Source: Barnesiella sp.
GTDB lineage: Bacteria; Bacteroidota; Bacteroidia; Bacteroidales; Muribaculaceae
DNA length: 25,490 nucleotides
Reading direction: 5' to 3'
Assembly: GCA_014801065.1 (NCBI GenBank)
Contig: JAAVEX010000011.1
Coordinates: 20,233-45,722 of the forward strand
Both the position numbers and the translations under genes were made by a program. Positions 19,520-25,490 of this stretch are shown here, piece after piece (position 1 is the stretch's first letter; every line of letters begins with the position of its first letter). The notes below the pieces were generated by a model, which was not told the DNA's origin, made no database searches, and saw only the letters and a list, made by a program, of their open reading frames with translations.

Positions 19520-19610
19520 GGACTTATGTGCCAATGATTTTGAGATGTTTTTTGGATGAATCACGCAAAAAGCGCCAAAAAGATTCCTGAAATCATGGCA
19601 TATTTGACTG
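19520..19610. repeat. Long imperfect palindrome between ettA and psd
   Basis: Two arms of 36 bases (19520-19555 and 19575-19610) pair imperfectly around a 19-base loop. Shared blocks include TTTTTGG/CCAAAAA next to the loop and TGCCAATGATTT with AAATCATGGCA further out. It begins 18 bases after the ettA stop. It could act as a terminator or be a small palindromic repeat element; no T-run follows directly. Confidence 0.6.
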
Positions 19611-19624
19611 ATAATAAATTTCCT

Positions 19625-19688
19625 ACATAAATTTAACTGTTTGTAAGCTCATAGCCCGACATAAAGCTTCCAACATAAATTTAAACAG
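19625..19688. repeat. Paired ACATAAATTTAA repeats upstream of psd
   Basis: ACATAAATTTAA occurs at 19625-19636 and 19673-19684, 48 bases apart. The second copy extends to ATAAATTTAAACAG (19675-19688), whose exact reverse complement recurs at 24055-24068. The first is followed by CTGTTTG. Confidence 0.7.
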
Positions 19689-19719
19689 ATTCTAACAACT
19701 TGATTCTGAAAAAATTTAT

Positions 19720-19727
19720 TATCTTTG
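19720..19727 (+). promoter_or_regulatory. -7 promoter box candidate for psd-pssA
   Basis: TATCTTTG matches TAnnTTTG, 34 bases before the psd ATG. A TTG at 19700-19702 is 17 bases upstream, slightly short for a -33 element. Confidence 0.6.
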
Positions 19728-19761
19728 CAATCCGTATAACCCAATACCGACAAAGAAAACA

Positions 19762-20430
19762 ATGAAAATTCATAGAGAAGGGACCAACATACTGGTGATA
19801 CTCTTTGCCATGCTAACAGTGATCTGTCTGCTTGCCTGGATGTTTATCGGGCAGCGACTCATCCCTGCAATCTTCACAGGCGTATCCGCTATCCTTTTCC
19901 TTCTCGTCCTCAACTTTTTCCGCTCTCCCCACCGCAACTTCCGGGGCAACCGCGACCGCGTCGTGGTCTCTTCGGTCGATGGCACCGTCGTTGCGCTCGA
20001 AAAGACCTTTGAAAGCGAATATCTCAAGCGCGATGTCATTCAGCTATCGGTGTTTATGAGCGTATTCAACGTCCACGCCAACTGGTTTCCGGTCGACGGC
20101 ACCGTTGAACTCGTGCGCCACCACAGCGGCCGATTCATGTCGGCCTACCTCCCAAAGTCAAGCACCGAAAACGAACGGAGCACCGTAGTGATCCGGGCCG
20201 AAAACGGACAGGACATCCTCGTGCGACAGGTGGCCGGCGCTGTTGCCCGACGAATAGTCACCTATGCCGAACCGGGCGAAAAATGCTCTATAGAGGACCA
20301 CATGGGATTCATCAAATTCGGTTCGCGCGTTGACATTTACCTCCCGCTCGACACCGAGATATTCGTGAAAATAGGCGACAAAACCGTTGGTGGCATCACC
20401 GAAGTCGGTCGTCTTGCGCCAACGAAATAA
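19762..20430 (+). CDS. psd: Phosphatidylserine decarboxylase (short, archaeal-type)
   Basis: This 222-residue protein converts phosphatidylserine to phosphatidylethanolamine. Two N-terminal hydrophobic segments (about 10-52) anchor it. SVDGTV, FMSVFNVHANWFPVDG and the cleavage site FIKFGSRVD mark the family: the chain is expected to cut itself between G187 and S188, with S188 becoming the pyruvoyl cofactor. The short length matches the PSD-A type rather than the E. coli form. It is 31 bases before pssA, which makes its substrate. Confidence 0.95.
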   Translation: MKIHREGTNILVILFAMLTVICLLAWMFIGQRLIPAIFTGVSAILFLLVLNFFRSPHRNFRGNRDRVVVSSVDGTVVALEKTFESEYLKRDVIQLSVFMSVFNVHANWFPVDGTVELVRHHSGRFMSAYLPKSSTENERSTVVIRAENGQDILVRQVAGAVARRIVTYAEPGEKCSIEDHMGFIKFGSRVDIYLPLDTEIFVKIGDKTVGGITEVGRLAPTK

Positions 20431-20461
20431 ATCAACATCTTTCATCCTCACAACGCTCACA

Positions 20462-21196
20462 ATGTTTTCAGCAATTAAAAAAAACATACCCAACTCCATC
20501 ACCTGTCTCAACCTCATCTCCGGAGTGATGGCCATAATATTTGCCTTCCGATTCAATTATGATTTCGGATCGCTGAAAGGTTACCATATAGCCTATATCT
20601 GCATAGGCGCAGCCGCTATTTTCGACTTTCTCGACGGGGCCGTGGCTCGCCTGCTCAAAGCCTACTCCAACTTGGGCAAGGAGCTCGACTCGCTCTCCGA
20701 TCTCGTAAGCTTCGGCGTGGCTCCCTCGATGTTGCTCTTCAACATTGTCAACTTCGCCAACCAAAACACATTCGACCCCTGGGCACTCGCCGTGCTGGCA
20801 ATCCCCGTGATGGGAGCTCTCCGCCTCGCACGTTTCAATATCGACACCCGCCAGACCACATCCTTCATCGGACTCCCCATTCCCGCCGGTGCCATATTCT
20901 GGATCGGACTCTCCGAATGGTTCCTCACCGAGGGCTACCCTCAAAACTGGGTTATGGCTGTTCTCGTGATCGGCATGTCGCTGATGATGGTGAGCAACAT
21001 GCGCATGTTTTCGCTCAAGTTTAAAAACTTCTCCCTTATCGAAAACATCAAGCGCTACGCGATCATTCTTGCAGCAATTCTGCTGGTAATATTCTTCGGA
21101 ATCACAGGATTCATGTGGACCATATTCGCCTACATTATCCTCTCGATGATCCACTTCGAAGTGATCATCGACGGCGAAAAGAAAGTCAACATCTAA
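20462..21196 (+). CDS. pssA: CDP-diacylglycerol-serine O-phosphatidyltransferase
   Basis: This 244-residue integral membrane protein makes phosphatidylserine from CDP-diacylglycerol and serine. The CDP-alcohol phosphotransferase signature DGx2ARx8Gx3Dx3D is complete at residues 58-80 (DGAVAR...G72...D76...D80). About eight hydrophobic segments follow the usual pattern, and SITCLNLISG at the N-terminus is typical of PssA. The frame is open 25 codons upstream into psd, but the ATG at 20462 begins the conserved region. It is co-oriented with psd. Confidence 0.95.
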   Translation: MFSAIKKNIPNSITCLNLISGVMAIIFAFRFNYDFGSLKGYHIAYICIGAAAIFDFLDGAVARLLKAYSNLGKELDSLSDLVSFGVAPSMLLFNIVNFANQNTFDPWALAVLAIPVMGALRLARFNIDTRQTTSFIGLPIPAGAIFWIGLSEWFLTEGYPQNWVMAVLVIGMSLMMVSNMRMFSLKFKNFSLIENIKRYAIILAAILLVIFFGITGFMWTIFAYIILSMIHFEVIIDGEKKVNI

Positions 21197-21261
21197 GAGA
21201 GTGGTTGAATTTAAATGATTTCAACACAAAGGATCTTTAAGAAACTACCCGCTATCCGGTC

Positions 21262-21621
21262 ATGTGGATTATTCTCGTAATTATTTTTTGCATCTGGATC
21301 ATTCCTAAACTCCTCCGATGGTGGATCATGCGCAAACTGCGCAAAAATGCCGGCAGCATGTTCGAACAGTTTGCTCGCGCCGCCGGAGCGACAGGACCGC
21401 AATCCCAAGCCACACCCGACCAAAAGCAATCCTCGCGCAAAGGCGGATGGCAACGAGCCCAACACGATAAGAAAATCACACCCGACGAGGGTGAGTACGT
21501 TGACTACGATGAAGTGACCGTCACCATCGATGAAACGACAACCGATGGATCCTCCACCACCCACACCCACATTGAAGCCTCCGAAACACGCATAGAAGAC
21601 GTCGAATGGGAGGACATCTGA
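21262..21621 (+). CDS. DUF4834 family membrane-anchored protein
   Basis: This 119-residue protein has one N-terminal membrane helix (MWIILVIIFCIWIIPKLL), a basic patch (RWWIMRKLRK), a Gln/Ser/Lys-rich middle and an acidic C-terminus ending in DVEWEDI. It matches the DUF4834 proteins that follow pssA in Bacteroidetes. The function is unknown. It lies 65 bases after pssA, so it may share the psd-pssA transcript, though a small hairpin (GTTGAA/TTCAAC) sits in the gap. Confidence 0.8.
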   Translation: MWIILVIIFCIWIIPKLLRWWIMRKLRKNAGSMFEQFARAAGATGPQSQATPDQKQSSRKGGWQRAQHDKKITPDEGEYVDYDEVTVTIDETTTDGSSTTHTHIEASETRIEDVEWEDI

Positions 21622-21693
21622 CATCCTATATTCGTCGACCATTAGAGCGTGTTTACTCTTAAACAATTTCTTATATCTTACATCTAATTTACA

Positions 21694-22368
21694 ATGTCTT
21701 ACTACATCAAATCGCTCTACAATTTTCTCGATTCGCTGAGCGCCAACAACAACCGCGAATGGTTTGAACAACACCGCAGCGAATACGAAACACTTCGCGC
21801 TCTTTGGCTCGAAGATATTGACCGTCTGATCTCAAACATGTCGCAGTGGGATCCCGATCTGGCCTCGCAGACCGCTCGCTCATCGGCCTACCGCATCTAC
21901 CGCGACACTCGATTCTCTAAAGACAAGACTCCCTACAAAACATTTTTCTCAGCATCCATTGCACGCGGCGGACGCAAAAGCCCCTACGCAGGCTTCTATA
22001 TAGAGATCGGAAACGCCCAATTCTACGACCAGGGACTCTATGGCGGACTGTGGTGTCCATCGGCCGAACTGCTTCGCAAGATGCGCCACGCCATCGTCGA
22101 CAATATCGAAGAATGGGAAGAGATCGTCAACGAGCCGCGACTCATCGACCAATTCCCCGGATGGTGCGTCAACCGGCTCAAGACCATCCCCAAAGGCTGG
22201 GACCGCAACCACCCTCAGCGCGAATATCTCAGAATGACCAACTACGGCAAATTCCACCCCTGCACGCGCCAATTCTATCTCGACCCTGCATGGCCCGAAC
22301 GCTCCGCCGAGCTGTTCCACATCCTCGACCCGCTGATCCGCTTCCTGAACTATACCATCGACGAATAG
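21694..22368 (+). CDS. DUF2461 domain-containing protein
   Basis: This 224-residue soluble protein matches DUF2461 (TIGR02453). Features are FLDSLSANNNREWFEQHRSEY at the N-terminus, YRIYRDTRFSKDKTPYKTFF, GGRKSPYAGFYIEI and GLWCPSAELLRKMR. The molecular function of the family is unknown. It is 72 bases after the DUF4834 gene, and the gap holds an AGAGCGTGTTTACTCTTAAACA hairpin-like stretch. It ends 22 bases before a bidirectional terminator. Confidence 0.92.
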   Translation: MSYYIKSLYNFLDSLSANNNREWFEQHRSEYETLRALWLEDIDRLISNMSQWDPDLASQTARSSAYRIYRDTRFSKDKTPYKTFFSASIARGGRKSPYAGFYIEIGNAQFYDQGLYGGLWCPSAELLRKMRHAIVDNIEEWEEIVNEPRLIDQFPGWCVNRLKTIPKGWDRNHPQREYLRMTNYGKFHPCTRQFYLDPAWPERSAELFHILDPLIRFLNYTIDE

Positions 22369-22386
22369 CTCCCCCCATACTGCGAT

Positions 22387-22431
22387 AAAAAAAGATGATC
22401 GTCCGTACGGTCAGACGATCATCCCTATTTT
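22387..22431. terminator. Bidirectional terminator between the DUF2461 and methyltransferase genes
   Basis: Perfect 10-bp arms GATGATCGTC (22394-22403) and GACGATCATC (22414-22423) enclose a loop with CCGTACGG. An A-run on the left and CTATTTTT on the right suit termination from both converging genes. Confidence 0.8.
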
Positions 22432-22446
22432 TACGGTTCGGCCCAC

Positions 22447-23964
22447 TTACTCTGCGCCGCCATCCTTTTTCCAGCCGCGACGCGGACGGATCATTGGCTC
22501 GCTTGAACGAGGAAGCGTCGGAGCCTTACCGACTATACCCTTCAGAGCATGCTCATTGCGGCGCTGTGCCAGCGGATTTTCCGACATCGGCTCTGCTTGA
22601 TCGAAACCATAGCGGGTGTTTTCGTCGCGCTTCCAACCCTGACGTTTTGGCCCGCGGCGATCACGGCCCGTTTCAGCCATGCTGCCCTTCTTTCCGCCGA
22701 ACCCCGACTTGCGGGCCGCCTCACGCCACTCACGGTCCGACTCCCGCCGGCCCGACTTCTGCCGCGATGCCACCACCTGTTCGCCATGATGAATCTTGCC
22801 GCCCGACTGACGGAAACTCTTATAGTCACCCTCAAAAATCACATATTCGCGCAGTTCACACTCAAGCGATCCATTATAGAGCGGAAGCTTCACCGAGGGG
22901 CTCAGCCCGATCTTGCGGAAATATTCCTCACGATAGCCGATGATCCATGCATGATAACCCTTGAACACATGCTTCAGCTTAGTGCCGATCATGCTGTAAA
23001 GACCATCCATATCCTCGGAGCTGATTCGCTCACCGTAGGGAGGATTAGTCACAAGAACCCCCTCCGCAGGGGCCTCATCCCATTGCGACAGCGGTTTCAG
23101 TTTCAAATCAATATATTTGGCAACGCCCGCGCTCTTGATATTCTGCTCCGCTATGGCAAATGCCTTCGGCGAGATATCGCCTCCATAGATCTTATGATTG
23201 AGCGGACGCTCGGCCGACTCATCGTTGTAGATCTCATCAAAGAGATCCGCATCAAAATCGGGCCACGCCTCGAAAGCGAAACGACGGCGATAGACCCCCG
23301 GATTGATACCGGCGCCGATCAGCGCCGCTTCGATGAGAAAAGTGCCCGACCCACACATCGGATCTACAAACGGACAGTCGCCGCGCCATCCCGTTTTCAA
23401 TATTATACCGGCAGCAAGCACTTCATTGATCGGTGCCTCCGTCTGAGCCACACGATAGCCACGCTTGTGAAGCGACTCGCCCGACGAATCGAGCGAAACG
23501 GTCACGCGCTCGCCGGCTATATGAACATTGATCAGCACATCCGCATCCTGCAATCTGACTCGCGGACGACTCTCCGGGCCGAAATGATCCTTAAACCAGT
23601 CCACTATTCCATCCTTCACGCGATAAGTCACATAGCGCGAATGGCTGAACTCGTCGGAATTGACCGTAGTGTCAATAGCAAACGTCTTGTCGAGCGAAAG
23701 CACTCTGTTCCAATCATATTCCTTGATCATCGAATAGAGCTCATCAGGATCGGCAGCCGTAAACTTATAGATCGGCTTCAGGATACGCAGCGCCGTGCGG
23801 CAGCAGAAATTGGCCTTATAAAGCATTGCAAGGTCACCCTCAAACGACACCATTCGTCGTCCCGGTTCAACATTCACGGCTCCCAGATTGCGAAGCTCCT
23901 CGGCCAGCACATCCTCCAGTCCCTGGAAGGTTTTGGCCACCATTTCAAACTGATTATTGCTCAT
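22447..23964 (-). CDS. THUMP-domain class I SAM RNA methyltransferase (RlmL-like) with basic tail
   Basis: This 505-residue protein has an N-terminal ferredoxin-like/THUMP region (about 1-165) and a Rossmann methyltransferase domain. SAM motif I is DPMCGSGTF (201-209) and the catalytic motif IV is NPPY (307-310), typical of N2-guanine methylation. It resembles the N-terminal half of E. coli RlmL (23S rRNA m2G2445), so that role is likely but not proven. The last 110 or so residues are a basic Arg/Lys/Gly/Ser tail (for example RRGPKRQGWKRDE, RPRRGWKKDG), probably disordered and RNA-binding. It is monocistronic. Confidence 0.88.
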   Translation of the reverse strand: MSNNQFEMVAKTFQGLEDVLAEELRNLGAVNVEPGRRMVSFEGDLAMLYKANFCCRTALRILKPIYKFTAADPDELYSMIKEYDWNRVLSLDKTFAIDTTVNSDEFSHSRYVTYRVKDGIVDWFKDHFGPESRPRVRLQDADVLINVHIAGERVTVSLDSSGESLHKRGYRVAQTEAPINEVLAAGIILKTGWRGDCPFVDPMCGSGTFLIEAALIGAGINPGVYRRRFAFEAWPDFDADLFDEIYNDESAERPLNHKIYGGDISPKAFAIAEQNIKSAGVAKYIDLKLKPLSQWDEAPAEGVLVTNPPYGERISSEDMDGLYSMIGTKLKHVFKGYHAWIIGYREEYFRKIGLSPSVKLPLYNGSLECELREYVIFEGDYKSFRQSGGKIHHGEQVVASRQKSGRRESDREWREAARKSGFGGKKGSMAETGRDRRGPKRQGWKRDENTRYGFDQAEPMSENPLAQRRNEHALKGIVGKAPTLPRSSEPMIRPRRGWKKDGGAE

Positions 23965-23992
23965 ATCTTAAAAACACTGTTTTTTTCAGCGA

Positions 23993-24000
23993 CAAAGTTA
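23993..24000 (-). promoter_or_regulatory. -7 promoter box candidate for the methyltransferase gene
   Basis: The minus strand reads TAACTTTG, matching TAnnTTTG and identical to the rimP box, 28 bases before the ATG. Confidence 0.5.
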
Positions 24001-24050
24001 AGAAAAAATCTCCACACTACACCCCACCCTCCGCCATTAGACCCACCTTA

Positions 24051-24482
24051 GAAACTGTTTAAATTTATATGCAGATGATTTTCACTCATTTTAGAAAAAC
24101 CTTTGCAAGCCGAAAACAACCCCGGCAAGCAAAACAGCAACCCACCCGAAACCAACAGCCACCCACCCCGGCTCACCCCGGTGCGACGACTTAATCCGCC
24201 AGCTAATCAACACCAATCCAACAACTTAACACCACAAACACTCTACCCGCATTACACCCCATAGGACCACCCAAACACCACCAGCCGTTCGTCAGGTCCA
24301 TCGGCCGTGCTCGGCCGATCCATACACCCCACCAACCCGGAAGCAACGGATTTATCCGTCAGCTAACCAACAACTTATCACAACAAACACCCATCCCCCG
24401 TTAACCACCAAAAGAGACGGCTAAAGCCATCCCTCCAACGGTCGATGATGAACTCTCGAAAATTAATCATTTAATCATTTAA
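24051..24482. other. Gene-poor C/A-rich repeat-bearing block
   Basis: No gene of normal size is seen here. The + strand is strongly C- and A-rich. It begins with the recurrent motif AAACTGTTTAAATTTAT (24052-24068). It contains an imperfect duplication, TTAATCCGCCAGCTAATCAA (24191-24210) and TTATCCGTCAGCTAACCAA (24352-24370), each followed by CAACTTA and ACAAACAC. Palindromes are ATCGGCC/GGCCGAT (24300-24319), ACGGAT/ATCCGT (24346-24359) and GGCTAAAGCC (24419-24428). A tandem TTAATCAT pair lies at 24463-24478. A 32-codon minus-strand frame (24203-24301), rich in Trp, Cys and Gly, is open but lacks a clear promoter. Confidence 0.6.
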
Positions 24483-24508
24483 GAAACTGTTTTTTGGCGA
24501 TAAATCGT

Positions 24509-24516
24509 TATCTTTG
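24509..24516 (+). promoter_or_regulatory. -7 promoter box candidate for the final gene
   Basis: TATCTTTG matches TAnnTTTG and is identical to the psd box, 32 bases before the ATG at 24549. Confidence 0.6.
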
Positions 24517-24548
24517 CATATTGTATTCATCACATTAATTTGCACAAT

Positions 24549-25481
24549 ATGAAAAAAATTCTCTCGGTCATAATGCTTATAGCTCTGATTTTCGCTTATC
24601 CGTCGGGGCTTGATGCCGCCAAACCCTCAGGAAAACGTCATGCCAAAACGAAAACCGCCGCCTCTATGACCCCTAAAAAGCTTATAGAGCTTATAGAGAA
24701 TCGTCAGTCAACAAAAATTACCGACATCAACACACTCGCTACGGAAATAGACCGCGCCGGATCCATCACCTCAGATGGTCTCAACAAGCTGATCGCCTCC
24801 AAATTTCCCGCCTACGCCAATAAACCGCTCTCCGACAAGCTCGCCCGTGCCCGTCAAGCCATTGAGAAATATATCGGAAGCGTCCCCGACTATAACCAGA
24901 CCAATGCCGGCATGGCAGCCGGAGCCTTTGCTCTTTGTGCTTTTTCCGACTATAGCTCACTGGCAATAATGGGCCAGCTGCTCGAAATAATGCCTACGCT
25001 TGAAGCCCGTCAGAAATTTCTTGAATTTGGAGTGCAACTCTCTATCTTTCAAAACAACGTGGCCAATTTGGCCTACTATCGCGCGGCTCTCGAATCCGGT
25101 CCCGGGTCATATTTAAGCCTGTTTAACGCCACGACAATCGACCAGATCAACATCTCCACCCGCAAAATGCTCCAGGCCGACACCAAAGCGATATCATCCG
25201 GCGTCAGCACCTCTCAGGGCAATCCCTCCTACACATTCCGCAAATTTATGGATCATTTCTCCTTATCGTCAATCGACCCTGAAATTCTCAACGAGATGAA
25301 AGAAACATATCCGGAGATCTACAGCGACTATAAAACAGTGGCAGGCAATATCGAATCGGACTATGCCCGCCTTGTCAATGCCCACAGCGAATGGCTCGAC
25401 ACCCTCCCCAAGGAGAAAGCCGAAGCTATGGTCAACTCGTTGGACATACTGCTCCAGGGATGCCTCGAAATTGAATCTTAG
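24549..25481 (+). CDS. Secreted alpha-helical protein of unknown function
   Basis: I do not recognise this 310-residue protein. It starts with a signal peptide (MKKILSVIMLIALIFAYPSG, cut probably after LDA), with no lipobox cysteine, so a periplasmic or exported soluble product is likely. The rest is mainly helical, with a Lys-rich segment after the signal, an early KLIELIENR helix and a Gly/Ala-rich hydrophobic stretch (GMAAGAFALCAF, about 125). No catalytic motif is apparent. The ATG at 24549 is preferred over a TTG three codons upstream because it begins the signal peptide and sits 32 bases after a -7 box. The stop lies 9 bases before the window end. Confidence 0.8.
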   Translation: MKKILSVIMLIALIFAYPSGLDAAKPSGKRHAKTKTAASMTPKKLIELIENRQSTKITDINTLATEIDRAGSITSDGLNKLIASKFPAYANKPLSDKLARARQAIEKYIGSVPDYNQTNAGMAAGAFALCAFSDYSSLAIMGQLLEIMPTLEARQKFLEFGVQLSIFQNNVANLAYYRAALESGPGSYLSLFNATTIDQINISTRKMLQADTKAISSGVSTSQGNPSYTFRKFMDHFSLSSIDPEILNEMKETYPEIYSDYKTVAGNIESDYARLVNAHSEWLDTLPKEKAEAMVNSLDILLQGCLEIES

Positions 25482-25490
25482 CAGCCTGAT

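Noticed and set aside
20387-20461. 25-codon N-terminal extension of PssA
   Set aside because: It overlaps the end of psd; the ATG at 20462 directly precedes the conserved membrane region.
22549-24051. 500-codon + strand open frame opposite the methyltransferase gene
   Set aside because: It is a mirror of a well-supported gene with SAM motifs on the minus strand; the frame has no family features.
24181-24400. CRISPR-like or tandem repeat array
   Set aside because: Only two imperfect copies about 160 bases apart are present, without regular spacers or cas genes.

Overview
The window reads as chromosomal DNA from a gut-type Bacteroidales bacterium, most likely Muribaculaceae-like; the family level is my inference. 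Grounds: a PorU-type sortase gene, a bacterial serine palmitoyltransferase of the Bacteroides type, DUF4834 next to the phosphatidylserine genes, a two-module Ala/Pro/Lys-rich IF2, A-rich leaders without Shine-Dalgarno sequences, and many -7 promoter boxes of the Bacteroidetes form TAnnTTTG. Coding DNA is of moderate GC and intergenic DNA is AT-rich.

Left part (1-9689). The window opens inside a UvrD/RecB-type helicase-nuclease on the + strand (5' end cut off). It converges, with a 26-base overlap, on a minus-strand translation cluster transcribed rimP-nusA-infB-folK. Upstream of rimP, on the same strand, lies a sensor histidine kinase gene, separated by a terminator-like hairpin and a rimP promoter candidate.

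Middle part (9690-16018). A large PorU sortase gene diverges from the kinase. It is followed by tRNA-Ser(CGA), whose 3' end and terminator hairpin are duplicated about 127 bp downstream around a degenerate tRNA-like segment. A minus-strand EamA permease then diverges from spt, the first enzyme of sphingolipid synthesis.

Right part (16019-25490). A tightly coupled operon holds a pRiA4b/TnpR-like acidic protein, ruvX and def (1-nt and 4-nt overlaps), followed by ettA. After a palindromic, repeat-rich gap come psd and pssA (phosphatidylethanolamine branch), DUF4834 and DUF2461 genes. A bidirectional terminator separates these from a minus-strand THUMP/SAM RNA methyltransferase with a long basic tail. 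A gene-poor, C/A-rich, repeat-bearing block of about 580 bp leads to a secreted helical protein of unknown function.

Most of the window is housekeeping: translation, membrane lipid synthesis and DNA repair. I found no CRISPR array, prophage or transposase, and no convincing new multi-gene system. The least explained material is intergenic: the tRNA-Ser duplication, a recurring AGAnnnTGTTTAAATTTA-like motif that includes a 36-bp-arm palindrome, and the C/A-rich block before the last gene.
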